DNA from: Pseudomonadota bacterium
Lineage (GTDB): Bacteria > Pseudomonadota > Alphaproteobacteria > GCA-2731375
Direction: 5' to 3'
Assembly (NCBI GenBank): GCA_027623205.1
Contig: JAQBYC010000025.1
Span: forward strand, 1-47,808
DNA length: 47,808 bases
Shown one piece after another: positions 16,828 through 25,429 of the stretch; the stretch's first letter is position 1; every line of letters starts with the position of its first letter. The position numbers and the translations under genes are program-made. The notes below the pieces were generated by a model, which saw only the letters and a list, made by a program, of their open reading frames with translations, did no database searches and was not told where the DNA came from.

Positions 16828-17589
16828 ATGACGACACGCGAAGCGTTGCGGCGATCCGGGATGGCAATACGGGAGAGGCTCGGGTTTCCTTCCAATAGTC
16901 CCGAAACGGAACTGGCGCCCGGTCTCGACCGTTTGGCGGAAGAATTCGTATGGGGATCCATCTGGGCGCGGCCCGGCCTGGCGCTGGATGATCGCATGCT
17001 GACCGTGCTGTCAGCCCTGACCTCGCAGCAGCGCCTGCCGCAGCTACGGCGTTATATTGGCGCGGCCTTGCATATCGGCGTTCCGCCCCGCGCGATCCAG
17101 GAGGTCTTCATCCAGTGCGGCCTGTATTCCGGATTTCCCACCATTCTGAACGCGCTGGCGCTTGCCAACGACGTATTCGCGGAACAGGGTGTCGCCGTGC
17201 CGGATACGGCGATGCCGGATATGGACGCCGAGGCGCTCATGGCGCTGGGGCGGGAAACAATGCTTGGGCTGCATGGTGACCGGGCCCACCAGGGCTACGC
17301 CGCGCCGGACAACACCACGACAGCGGCGATGTACCCGACGGCGATCGCCTATGGCTACGGCGAAATCTGGAACCGCCCGGACCTCAGCCACCGTCAGCGT
17401 ATGATCTGCGCCGTGGCCGCCTTTACAGCAATCGATCACCTGTCCCAACTGGTCAAGTTCGCCCAGTCGGCGCTCAATACCGGTCTGACCCGGGAGCAGA
17501 TCGTTGAAATCATCATGCAAACTGGCCCCTATTCCGGGTTCCCACGGGCGCTCAACGCGCTCGCAGCCTTCGGCGACGCACGCGGATGA
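16828..17589 (+). CDS. Carboxymuconolactone decarboxylase (CMD)-family protein, tandem repeats
   Basis: A 253-residue all-helical protein with two CMD-type repeats. The first spans about residues 40-115 (ending 'QCGLYSGFPTILNAL') and the second about 165-250 (ending 'MQTGPYSGFPRALNAL'). The repeated G-Y-S-G-F-P phrase shows the internal duplication. Classical PcaC decarboxylases are about 130 residues with one repeat, so this is a duplicated homologue. No Cys-X-X-Cys AhpD redox pair is seen. It follows the hydroxyacid dehydrogenase by 132 nt and precedes an SDR by 24 nt. Function beyond the family is not known. Confidence 0.83.
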   Translation: MTTREALRRSGMAIRERLGFPSNSPETELAPGLDRLAEEFVWGSIWARPGLALDDRMLTVLSALTSQQRLPQLRRYIGAALHIGVPPRAIQEVFIQCGLYSGFPTILNALALANDVFAEQGVAVPDTAMPDMDAEALMALGRETMLGLHGDRAHQGYAAPDNTTTAAMYPTAIAYGYGEIWNRPDLSHRQRMICAVAAFTAIDHLSQLVKFAQSALNTGLTREQIVEIIMQTGPYSGFPRALNALAAFGDARG

Positions 17590-17613
17590 GAACCAGACAA
17601 CGAGGAGTAAACC

Positions 17614-18381
17614 ATGCGTTTCAAAGATCAGGTAGCTGTCATCACTGCCGCCGGCGCCGGCATCGGCAAAGCAACGGCCGAGATCATGGTCCAGGAAGGT
17701 GCCACCGTCATCGCCATCGACGTTGACGGTTTGCGACTGGAACAGCTGAAAAATGAAATGCTCGGCGCACCAGGCACGTTGATACCTAAAACGCTCGACG
17801 CCGCAGATCAAACTTCGGTTCGAGAGGTCGTCGCCGAAATCTTAAATACGCAAGGCCATATCGACATTCTAGTCAACGCTGTCGGCGGCAGCACCATTAT
17901 TGAAAATCCGGCAGCGACGGTTGACGAACTATCCTTTGATGATTGGCGGAAGTTGATCGATTTCAATCTCAATGCCACCTTTTTATGCTGCAATGCCGTC
18001 GTGCCCGGGATGAAACGGGCCGGTCACGGCAAAATTATCAATCTCGCGTCGATCGCCGGACGTGGATTGAGCGGGGCGAGCAGCAGCGCTTATGCGGCGG
18101 CGAAGGGCGGCATCATTGCGTTCACACGGAAGCTTGCCTACGAACTGGGGCCTTCCGGCATCAACGTCAATGCCATTGCGCCGAGTCTGACATTGACAGA
18201 AAGAATCCGGCCCCATTGGGAAAAACGGAATTCCGAACAACAGGCGGTCGAAATTGAACGAACCCCGCTGCGTCGCGTTGCCGAAGCCGTCGATCAGGCA
18301 AGGGTGATAGCCTTTCTTGCGTCACGGGATGCCGACTTTGTCACCGGCCTCACCATCGATGTGACTGGAGGCATCTCATAG
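17614..18381 (+). CDS. SDR-family NAD(P)-dependent oxidoreductase
   Basis: A 255-residue classical short-chain dehydrogenase. The cofactor motif TAAGAGIG is at residues 11-18, and D36 in 'VIAIDVDG' suggests NAD preference. The catalytic set is S146, Y160 and K164 (YAAAK), with the NNAG-like motif appearing as 'LVNAVGG'. The C-terminal phrase 'VTGLTIDVTGGIS' is the usual family end. GAGGAG lies about 4 nt upstream of the start. It is probably co-transcribed with the CMD-family gene and oxidises or reduces a secondary alcohol or ketone in the same pathway. Confidence 0.92.
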   Translation: MRFKDQVAVITAAGAGIGKATAEIMVQEGATVIAIDVDGLRLEQLKNEMLGAPGTLIPKTLDAADQTSVREVVAEILNTQGHIDILVNAVGGSTIIENPAATVDELSFDDWRKLIDFNLNATFLCCNAVVPGMKRAGHGKIINLASIAGRGLSGASSSAYAAAKGGIIAFTRKLAYELGPSGINVNAIAPSLTLTERIRPHWEKRNSEQQAVEIERTPLRRVAEAVDQARVIAFLASRDADFVTGLTIDVTGGIS

Positions 18382-18443
18382 CCGGGCCGGCAGGACTAAG
18401 GCTCGTCAATGCAAACGGCGATCGTTAGGTAGGGAGTGGGCCT

Positions 18444-19025
18444 GTGAGCATGCAGGGCAGTTTTTTGCGGATCCTTCGTACTGTTCACGGTTGGCTGGGT
18501 ATAATTGTCCTGCCCTGGGCGCTGAGCATGGGTCTGACCGGTCTGTACATGAACCATTCCGGATTTGTCCTGTCATTCTTCCCGCAGGATGAATTTTCCG
18601 AAAGCCGGCTGGACGAACTGAAACCGCCGGCCCCTATCACCCGTGAAAACGCGCGCAGTCTGGCAAAGTCAATTTGGCCGCGGCAGCCGGTCCAAAAACT
18701 CTGGCAAGAGGACTATCATGGCAGGCCCAGTTTCTTTGCCGAGACCAGCAAGGGCTGGGTCATTCTTTCCATTCCAACCGGCCACCACTATGTCAAAACT
18801 CCCTATACCCGGCGAACATTCACGCCGAAAGAGGGCCTGGTTCACTCGAAAATATACTGGGGAAACATTTTCGAGGATCTGCATGAAACCGGGTGGCTGG
18901 GCGGCGGCTTGGGCACATGGTTGGCGGATTTATTCTGCATCGCTTTAGTATTATTTGGCGTGTCAGGCTCGATGATGTGGTCAATCCCGAGAATTGGGCG
19001 GCTGATCAAGGGCTGGGCAAACTGA
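18444..19025 (+). CDS. PepSY-associated transmembrane protein
   Basis: A 193-residue membrane protein with the PepSY-associated TM pattern: an N-terminal helix 'TVHGWLGIIVLPWALSMGL' near residues 12-32, a periplasmic middle with the PepSY-like 'ITRENARSLAKSIWP' segment, and a second helix near residues 160-185 ('LADLFCIALVLFGVSGSMMW'). GTG 18444 has GGGAG upstream; ATG 18450 is the alternative. Such proteins are often near iron or copper uptake or ferric reductases, but no such gene adjoins it here. It ends 26 nt before the convergent CoA-transferase gene. Confidence 0.75.
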   Translation: MSMQGSFLRILRTVHGWLGIIVLPWALSMGLTGLYMNHSGFVLSFFPQDEFSESRLDELKPPAPITRENARSLAKSIWPRQPVQKLWQEDYHGRPSFFAETSKGWVILSIPTGHHYVKTPYTRRTFTPKEGLVHSKIYWGNIFEDLHETGWLGGGLGTWLADLFCIALVLFGVSGSMMWSIPRIGRLIKGWAN

Positions 19026-19051
19026 TAGTCTCCGAACCGCTGTCGGCCGTC

Positions 19052-20263
19052 TCAGATGATTTTCCGTTGCCGCAGGGCGGTGATCTCCGCATCGCTGTAG
19101 CCGAGCCCGGAAAGGATTTCTACATTGTGCTCCCCCAACTTGGGTGCGACACCAATTTTGGCGGGGGTTTCCGAGAACTGCCATGGCGAGCCATGCACCT
19201 TGAGGGTCTCGCCGAGCTCCGGATACTCGACCTCGCTGATATAACCGTTGGCGAGTACGTCGGGGTCGTTCGATGCCTCGAGCAGCGTGTTGACCGGCGC
19301 CGAGACAATGTCGGCGGCGCGCAGGATTTCCACCCATCGATCACGGCTGTCCGTGGCGAATAGTTCAGCCAGGGCACCCAGGATCGTATCCTTCCTGGCC
19401 TCGGAAACCAGGGCAAGCCCAAGGTCGGCAGCGCCGCGCGCCTCAAGTGTCGCGAGGAAGCCCAAGGCCTCCATGGCGCGCGTCCAGTCCGTGTGACCCA
19501 GTTGAAACACCAGTGGCTTGCCGTCCCGGTCGTTGAACGTCGCCGCAATGCCTGGGCGTTCACGGGTGCCATTGATACGTGCGCCGGTGATCGGATTGGC
19601 GTTTCGCCACATCGCGGTGGTCAGCGTCCAACCCATCAGACGGACCACGCCGCCGACCAGCGATGTCTCCACCTTCTGCCCGATGCCGGTGTTTTTGGCA
19701 TAATACAGCGCCGCCAAAAGGCCGCCGAATGTCAGAATCGCACAGGATTCATCGGCCACCGAGACCACACCGGTGCGCATGGTCTCGCCCGGTCCCGCAT
19801 AGGCCTCGGCCACACCGCCCAACGCCTGGCCGACGGCATCGGTTCCCGGCAACTGCGCGTGGGGCCCAAGCTGGCCGTAACCGGAAACCGAGACATAAAC
19901 CAGCGCCGGATTGATTTTCTTGAGTTCCTCATAGCCGAAACCATTTTTCTCGGCCGCGCCTGGGCGGAAGTTCTGGCCGAAGATATCAGCCTTCTCAACC
20001 AGTTTATGGAGTATTTTCCGGCCCTCATCGAATTTGAGATTCAATGTCAGGCTTTTCACACCCCGGTTGTTGGTCTCGAAGAACGAGCTGATCTCGCCCT
20101 TCAATTCGCCGGCGGTTCTGGAACCGTCACCAACCCCCGGCACTTCGATCTTGATGACCTCGGCGCCCAGATCCGCCATCAACATGTAGGGCACCGTTCC
20201 CGCCTGTGCGGTCGAGCAGGTGACGGCTTTGACACCGGTGAGTGGTCCAATTTGGTCGGCCAT
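19052..20263 (-). CDS. CaiB/BaiF-family (class III) CoA-transferase
   Basis: A 403-residue class III CoA-transferase. The family opening 'GPLTGVKAVTCSTAQAGTVPYMLMADLGAEVIKIEVPG' is clear, with the usual 'FFETNNRGVKSLTLNLK' downstream. The catalytic aspartate falls in 'PGTDAVGQALGGVAEAY' near residue 155-165. ATG 20263 gives the normal length; upstream in-frame extension to 20395 lacks family similarity. Such enzymes move CoA from one acid to another, for example formyl-, carnitine- or succinyl-CoA. No acyl-CoA dehydrogenase or lyase adjoins, so the substrate is unknown. Confidence 0.9.
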   Translation of the reverse strand: MADQIGPLTGVKAVTCSTAQAGTVPYMLMADLGAEVIKIEVPGVGDGSRTAGELKGEISSFFETNNRGVKSLTLNLKFDEGRKILHKLVEKADIFGQNFRPGAAEKNGFGYEELKKINPALVYVSVSGYGQLGPHAQLPGTDAVGQALGGVAEAYAGPGETMRTGVVSVADESCAILTFGGLLAALYYAKNTGIGQKVETSLVGGVVRLMGWTLTTAMWRNANPITGARINGTRERPGIAATFNDRDGKPLVFQLGHTDWTRAMEALGFLATLEARGAADLGLALVSEARKDTILGALAELFATDSRDRWVEILRAADIVSAPVNTLLEASNDPDVLANGYISEVEYPELGETLKVHGSPWQFSETPAKIGVAPKLGEHNVEILSGLGYSDAEITALRQRKII

Positions 20264-20568
20264 GGCGCGATTCCTCGTACTGTCAAAGGGTTTCCCATGA
20301 AAACGGATCCGCCGGGATTGCCAAGTCTTTCCCGGCGACATGAGTGACGACATAGTTACAGAATACCGCGCTGGTGACCTTTGGCAACAAGGCAAAATCT
20401 GACAGTCAGAGACGGCAGGCTCATTTAAGCCGTATTAGCCGTATATCGCAAACGCACGCTTTGCTAAGCTGGTTCCCGGTGGGGCAATTATCCATCAATG
20501 CAAGGCAAATCAGGCTTGCCCCTGGGTATTTGCCGGGGCAGCGGGCGTCTCAGTTTCGAGGTATCTCC
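20264..20568. other. Divergent intergenic region, CoA-transferase / cyclase
   Basis: These 305 bases separate two divergent genes and must hold promoters for both. No convincing ORF or RNA gene is seen. A short direct repeat, AGCCGTATTAGCCGTATA near 20428, and a 6-bp imperfectly spaced inverted repeat (20517-20522 and 20535-20540) are the only structures I noticed. I could not assign promoters with confidence. Confidence 0.35.
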
Positions 20569-22464
20569 ATGACGGTGGCAGCACAAACAGTCGATACAGA
20601 AGCACCGACGCCGGTCTCAACGGTGGGGACCGAGGCGATCCTGGAAGAAATCCGTGTCGTGCAATCGGTTCAAACGCAGCGCAGCATGCCGGTGCTGCTG
20701 CTTGGCAACACCTTGGCCGTTGCGATCGTATTCTATATTGACTGGTTCGCGGTCGTTTCCAGTTATGCGGTCTATTGTCTGGGTCTGGAATTGCTTTTGC
20801 TGCTGCCCATGTTACGCAGCTACATCCGTTTGCGTGGTCGACCGCGACCGGACCAGGTTAGCGTGCGGCGGATTCGTCTGATCGAAATCCACTCCTTCCT
20901 GTTAGGGTTGGTCTGGGCCTTCGCCGTCTTCCTGTTGATGCCTGAATTGAGCCAGATCAACGGTGCCGTCATTGTCATGGTCATGTATTTCCTGGGCTAT
21001 GGCGCCGTGGCGCTCACCCCAAGCCTGCCCAGGGCTTCCGCCGCCTACTTCGCACCCATAATGCTGGTCACCTTTTTCAGCGCCTACCTCAATAATGTCC
21101 TGAGCGCGGATTTGCTGATGCTGATCATCTTCTCGGGCTCGGTGGCGATCGCCCGGACCATGTGGCAAAGCTGGCAGGACATGACCACGACGGTGCGTTT
21201 AAGCCTGGAACGCTTGCAGGCGGAGACGGCGTTGCACCGGCAGGAAACCCAGGCCATGCGCTCGATGATCGAAGCGATCCCGTTTCCCCTGGTGTTGACG
21301 CGGGAAACCGGAACCGTCGAGGCTACTGAACAGGCAGCCCGGCAATTCGGCATCCCTGCCGGCGAGGTGAGCGGACTGCGTATCCAGGACTTTTTCATGG
21401 ATCCGGCTGAGCAGCAGAAAATGGCGGACTTGCAGGAGGAGCGGGGACGGCTGGAGGAGTACGAGGTGCAACTGAAGAACGCCCAGGGCAAACCGTTCTG
21501 GGCCCTGCTGTCCTCCCTGCCCTTGAAATACGAAGGCGAAGACTGCTGGCTCAATGCAATCTATGTCATCGATGACCGCAAACGCGCCGAGGCTGATTTG
21601 CTTGACGCCAAACGGCGGACCGAGGAAGCGAACCAGACCGCGCTGGAACAGAACAAGATGCTGGAAACCGTCTCCAATCAGCTTGCCAAGTATATTTCGC
21701 CGCAGCTTTACCAGGCAATCTTCAGCGGCGAACAAAAGGTCGAGATCGAATCCAAACGCAAGAAGCTGACGATTTTCTTTTCCGATATTGCGCGCTTCAC
21801 CGAAATCACCGATCGATTGGAATCCGAAGAACTAACCGCACTGCTGAACCAGTATTTGACGGAGATGTCGAAAATCGCGCAGGAGCATGGCGCCACGATC
21901 GACAAGTTCATCGGCGATGCCATGGTGCTATATTTTGGCGACCCGGACACCAGAGGCGTCAGGGAGGATGCTGCGGCCTGTGTTCGCATGGCCATCGCGA
22001 TGCAGCGCCGCATTCGCGAACTTCAAACCATATGGCGCGGGGACGGACTGGAACAGCCGTTCGAACTCCGCATCGGCATCAATACCGGCTATTGCACGGT
22101 CGGAAACTTCGGCAGTGAGGACCGCATGGACCACACCATCATCGGCAGCGAGGTCAACCTGGCTGCCAGGCTGCAGTCCCACGCGGACGTAGGCGGCATC
22201 CTGCTGGCGAACGAGACCCATTCGCTGGTCAAGGAGTGGCTGTTGGCCGAGCAGGGTGAAGCCATTACCGTCAAGGGTTTCCCCAAACCGGTCATGACCT
22301 TCCGGGTGAAAGGTATCTATGATGAACTTGCCTTGGAAACCGGTCTTATCCATCGTGAGCAGAGCGGCCTGACGCTCACCATCGACCGGAACCACCTGAA
22401 CGGGACAGACAAAGCCAACGCTATAGCGGTGCTCGAAGACGTGCTGGCGCAACTTAAGGATTAG
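20569..22464 (+). CDS. Membrane-anchored PAS-domain class III adenylate/guanylate cyclase
   Basis: A 631-residue signalling protein. Residues about 40-200 contain roughly six hydrophobic segments. A PAS-like domain spans about 225-340 and ends at 'AIYVIDDRKRAE'. A coiled coil (340-372) leads into a class III cyclase domain at about 398-580. Metal ligands are D406 (FFSDIARF) and D450 (FIGDAM). K446 in 'IDKFIGD', together with the later D-x-T in 'MDHTIIGSEVN', favours ATP over GTP as substrate. Asn and Arg of 'VNLAARL' stabilise the transition state. ATG 20569 has GAGG upstream. It probably makes cAMP in response to a membrane or redox cue. Confidence 0.88.
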   Translation: MTVAAQTVDTEAPTPVSTVGTEAILEEIRVVQSVQTQRSMPVLLLGNTLAVAIVFYIDWFAVVSSYAVYCLGLELLLLLPMLRSYIRLRGRPRPDQVSVRRIRLIEIHSFLLGLVWAFAVFLLMPELSQINGAVIVMVMYFLGYGAVALTPSLPRASAAYFAPIMLVTFFSAYLNNVLSADLLMLIIFSGSVAIARTMWQSWQDMTTTVRLSLERLQAETALHRQETQAMRSMIEAIPFPLVLTRETGTVEATEQAARQFGIPAGEVSGLRIQDFFMDPAEQQKMADLQEERGRLEEYEVQLKNAQGKPFWALLSSLPLKYEGEDCWLNAIYVIDDRKRAEADLLDAKRRTEEANQTALEQNKMLETVSNQLAKYISPQLYQAIFSGEQKVEIESKRKKLTIFFSDIARFTEITDRLESEELTALLNQYLTEMSKIAQEHGATIDKFIGDAMVLYFGDPDTRGVREDAAACVRMAIAMQRRIRELQTIWRGDGLEQPFELRIGINTGYCTVGNFGSEDRMDHTIIGSEVNLAARLQSHADVGGILLANETHSLVKEWLLAEQGEAITVKGFPKPVMTFRVKGIYDELALETGLIHREQSGLTLTIDRNHLNGTDKANAIAVLEDVLAQLKD

Positions 22465-22487
22465 CCCTGGGTCAATATCCGGCATTG

Positions 22488-22533
22488 CAAGCGCATGGGT
22501 CTGCCTGGAGCACTTTTGATCCAGATGCGCTTG
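22488..22533. repeat. Nested inverted repeat after the cyclase gene
   Basis: Outer arms CAAGCGCAT (22488-22496) and ATGCGCTTG (22525-22533) are perfect over 9 bp. They enclose an inner 5-bp hairpin CTGGA/TCCAG (22505-22509, 22520-22524). It lies between the convergent cyclase and YaiI-like genes and may be a terminator or a dispersed palindromic element. Confidence 0.5.
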
Positions 22534-22584
22534 GAATTTTCAGCATGAAGCAATTGAACCAATTATTCTAAGTTTGAAGAGTCT

Positions 22585-22609
22585 GAGCATGATTTAAAGA
22601 AACATGCTC
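22585..22609. terminator. Hairpin at the convergent cyclase / YaiI-like junction
   Basis: Arms GAGCATG (22585-22591) and CATGCTC (22603-22609) pair over 7 bp around an A/T-rich 11-nt loop, overlapping the stop codon of the minus-strand gene. It probably terminates one or both convergent transcripts. Similar GAGCATG...CATGCTC palindromes occur as dispersed repeats in alphaproteobacteria. Confidence 0.45.
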
Positions 22610-23058
22610 TAGGCGCGCCGCCGCGCTTGAACGGCTGTTTCCAGCGCCTGCAGAAAGCGGGATCTGTCTTTTTTCGAAAATGGCGCCGGCCCGCCCGTGA
22701 TCTGGCCGATCTCGCGCAGACCCGCCATCAGGTCGCGGGTCGCCACCGCCATGCCGATGGAGTCCTGGGAAAAGGCCCTGCCGTTCGGCTGGATGGCGCC
22801 GGCGCCCTTTTTTAGGCAACGGTCGGCCAGGGGGATATCATTGGTGACGGCGATATCGCCGGGTTCGATATGTTCCGCGATCCAATCATCGGCCGCATCG
22901 GGGCCCTGGGCGACCACGACAACCTGGATCATCGGCGAGGCATGGGGACGGATACCGCCGTCGCTGACCAGATGAACCCGCAGGCCATGGCGTTCGGCCA
23001 CCCGGATGACTTCATCCTTGACCGGACAGGCATCGGCATCAACGAAGATCTGGAGCAT
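22609..23058 (-). CDS. YaiI/YqxD family protein (DUF188)
   Basis: A 149-residue cytoplasmic protein of the YaiI/YqxD (DUF188) family, which has a PIN/NYN-like fold. The N-terminus 'IFVDADACPVKDEVIRVAERHG' and the central 'DIAVTNDIPLADRCLKKGA' are diagnostic, with acidic residues placed as in metal-dependent nucleases. Length is normal for the family. ATG 23058 is used because it starts at the conserved 'MLQIFVDADACPV'; an upstream in-frame start at 23103 adds an unconserved leader. Its molecular role is not established. Confidence 0.9.
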   Translation of the reverse strand: MLQIFVDADACPVKDEVIRVAERHGLRVHLVSDGGIRPHASPMIQVVVVAQGPDAADDWIAEHIEPGDIAVTNDIPLADRCLKKGAGAIQPNGRAFSQDSIGMAVATRDLMAGLREIGQITGGPAPFSKKDRSRFLQALETAVQARRRA

Positions 23059-23384
23059 GCTATTTCGAACCTGTGTTTGGCTGCTGAGCCGGTACCGTAG
23101 CACGATCCAACAACGGTGTGGACGGCTACGCGCCGGAACAGACCGCTTCGCCGAGCAGCATTAGATCTGGTTTAATTGCACGTCGGCGCCAGGCTTCGCC
23201 GGGCCGTCCTCATATGGCACCGCAAACCCGGCACCATGAGGCAACGCGGATTCTCAGAACCCACTGGAAACCAAGCGCCCCGCGCGGCTCCTACACCACG
23301 CGGTGGGACACGATCACCATGCGCCGGCACACAAAACCTGCTATTGCTGGTCCCGCCAAGAAATAACAATACTGGGTTGGGTGG
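23059..23384. other. Divergent intergenic region, YaiI-like / amino-sugar kinase
   Basis: These 326 bases are GC-rich and contain no ORF that resembles a protein family. I looked for tRNA-like folds and found none. The promoters of both divergent genes should lie here, but no clear -35/-10 pair stood out. Only short 4-5 bp inverted repeats, for example CGGCG/CGCCG near 23186, were seen. Confidence 0.35.
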
Positions 23385-24290
23385 GTGAACGGCAGCGTGC
23401 TTAAGGAGCCATTGTTTCTGGGTATTGATGGCGGCGGCTCCGGCTGCCGGGTTCGGCTGTGCAATGGCGCGGGGGATGTTCTGGGTCAGGGTCAGGCGGG
23501 GCCCGCCAATACCCTGTTGGGCCTGGGGGCGGTATTTGCCGAAATTACCACAGCCACCCACCAGGCGCTGGCACAGGCAGGTTTGCCGGGCAGCGGCAGC
23601 GAATTGATCGGCCAATTGCACGCCGGCGCCGGGCTGGCCGGGCTGTCCCTGGCGCGCGAGCAGAAAAAACTGGCGGCCTTCGCCCATCCCTTTGCCACCT
23701 TCCGCGCCGAGACCGACGCCTATGCGGCCTGCCTGGGCGCACACGACGGCGCCGATGGCGGTGTTGTTATCGCCGGTACGGGCAGTTGCGGCCTGGCTAT
23801 GGTGGCGGGTCGAATATACACGGTCAGCGGTTGGGGTTTCGCCATCTCGGATCAGGGCAGCGGCGGCGCCCTGGGCCGCGCCGCCCTGCGCCAGGCCCTG
23901 TCGGAACACGACGGCATACTGCCTGCAAGCCCTTTGGGACGGCGTATCATGGCCCATTTTCAGAATCGGCCGGAAGCGATGTTCCTGTGGTCGGAAAGCG
24001 CGACGCCGGGCGATTATGCTACATTTGCGCCTTGGGTGTTCGACACTGCCGGGGACGGCGATGCCGGCGATGCCGGCGCCAGGACACTGGTGCGGCAAAC
24101 AGCGGCGGAAATCGCGCAGTTGATTGCGGCGCTGGGCGCCAAGGGCGCGCCGGGGATTGCCCTGACCGGCGGCCTGGCCGGTCCCATACGGCCCTGGCTG
24201 CCAGAATACGCGCTGCGCCTGTTGACCGTGGCCAAGCATGATCCGTTGCATGGCGCCCTGATGCTGGCCAGATCCGGGGCCGGCGCATGA
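23385..24290 (+). CDS. BadF/BadG/BcrA/BcrD-type ATPase, probable N-acetylglucosamine kinase
   Basis: A 301-residue member of the ASKHA (actin/hexokinase) fold. The phosphate-1 loop is 'LGIDGGGSGCRVRL' near residues 11-24, phosphate-2 is 'VVIAGTGSCGLAM' near residue 126, and 'ISDQGSGGALGRAAL' follows. This set is typical of N-acetylglucosamine kinases annotated as BadF/BadG family. The GTG start at 23385 is accepted because it begins the family region. Its stop overlaps the NagA start (ATGA). Phosphorylation of GlcNAc followed by deacetylation is therefore the likely pathway, perhaps for cell-wall or chitin sugar recycling. Confidence 0.87.
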   Translation: MNGSVLKEPLFLGIDGGGSGCRVRLCNGAGDVLGQGQAGPANTLLGLGAVFAEITTATHQALAQAGLPGSGSELIGQLHAGAGLAGLSLAREQKKLAAFAHPFATFRAETDAYAACLGAHDGADGGVVIAGTGSCGLAMVAGRIYTVSGWGFAISDQGSGGALGRAALRQALSEHDGILPASPLGRRIMAHFQNRPEAMFLWSESATPGDYATFAPWVFDTAGDGDAGDAGARTLVRQTAAEIAQLIAALGAKGAPGIALTGGLAGPIRPWLPEYALRLLTVAKHDPLHGALMLARSGAGA

Positions 24291-25429
24291 ACCAGCTTTT
24301 ACGCAATGCCCGAATTTTTACGGGCGACGAGATCTTGCAGGGCTGGGACCTGCTGCTGGCCGACGGCGCATGTCAGGCGCTGTCGCCTCCCGGCGCAATC
24401 GACAATGACAGCGCGGCGGTCGACCTGGACGGCGGCCTATTGGCGCCGGGCTTCATCGATTGCCAGGTCAACGGCGGTGGTGGGGTGTTGTTCAACGATC
24501 AACCGGACCCGGCGGCGATCGCGGCCATCGCTCGGGCCCATCGGGCCTTTGGCACCACCGGCTTGTTGCCGACCCTGATCAGCGACGATTGGGCCACCAT
24601 GACCGCCGCCGCCGAGGCCGTCCGGGCGGCGCTACGAGAGGGGCAGCGGGGATTGCTGGGCCTGCATTTCGAGGGGCCCTATCTAAACCCGGCCCGCAGG
24701 GGCGCTCATGACGGCGGGCGCATCAGGCCCCTGGAATCCCGGGCAATGGAGCTTTTCAGCGCCGATGGTCTTGGCGTGGTGGTGGTCACCCTGGCGCCCG
24801 AAATGGTGCCAAGCGGTACTATTCGCACGTTGTCCCAGGCCGGCGTCCGGGTCAGCGCCGGGCATAGCGCGGCCAGCCATGACCAGATCACCGCCGCGTT
24901 GGACGAGGGCCTATGCGGCTTTACCCATCTGTTCAATGCCATGCCGGCCATGCAAGGCCGCGATCCCGGCATCGTCGGGGCGGCCCTGGACGACCCGGAC
25001 AGCTGGTGCGGCCTGATCGTCGATGGCCATCATGTCCACGCGGTTACGCTACGTGTCGCCCTGGCCGCCAAGGCCCAACGCCGCATGATGCTGGTAACGG
25101 ACGCCATGCCCTCCGTGGGCGCAATGTCCGACAGTTTTCAATTGGCCGGGCGGACGGTGACCGTCAAGGATGGCCGTTGCACCACGGCCGACGGAATTCT
25201 GGCTGGCTCCAACCTGAATATGGCCGCCGCCGTGCGCAATACGATGGTTCTGCTTGGACAACCGTTGGAAGAAGCCCTGCGCATGGCTTCGCTATATCCC
25301 GCCGAATTTCTGGGGTTGGCGGACCGGCGCGGCCGCATCTGCCCTGGTTATCACGCCGATCTGGTATTGCTGGATGACAGTCTGAATGTGCAGCGGACCT
25401 GGATCGGCGGCGAAATGTCGGTTCATTGA
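24287..25429 (+). CDS. nagA: N-acetylglucosamine-6-phosphate deacetylase
   Basis: A 380-residue amidohydrolase that converts GlcNAc-6-P to glucosamine-6-P and acetate. Landmarks are 'LAPGFIDCQVNGGGGVLFND' near residue 54-73, the metal-binding Glu in 'LHFEGPYLNPARRGAHD', His in 'VSAGHSAAS', His in 'GFTHLFNAMPAM' and the catalytic Asp in 'LVTDAMPSVG'. Length is normal. It overlaps the kinase gene by 4 nt, so the two are translationally coupled. No nagB is present, so glucosamine-6-P may go to cell-wall synthesis or to a deaminase elsewhere. The 3' end overlaps the convergent EamA gene by 7 nt. Confidence 0.93.
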   Translation: MNQLLRNARIFTGDEILQGWDLLLADGACQALSPPGAIDNDSAAVDLDGGLLAPGFIDCQVNGGGGVLFNDQPDPAAIAAIARAHRAFGTTGLLPTLISDDWATMTAAAEAVRAALREGQRGLLGLHFEGPYLNPARRGAHDGGRIRPLESRAMELFSADGLGVVVVTLAPEMVPSGTIRTLSQAGVRVSAGHSAASHDQITAALDEGLCGFTHLFNAMPAMQGRDPGIVGAALDDPDSWCGLIVDGHHVHAVTLRVALAAKAQRRMMLVTDAMPSVGAMSDSFQLAGRTVTVKDGRCTTADGILAGSNLNMAAAVRNTMVLLGQPLEEALRMASLYPAEFLGLADRRGRICPGYHADLVLLDDSLNVQRTWIGGEMSVH

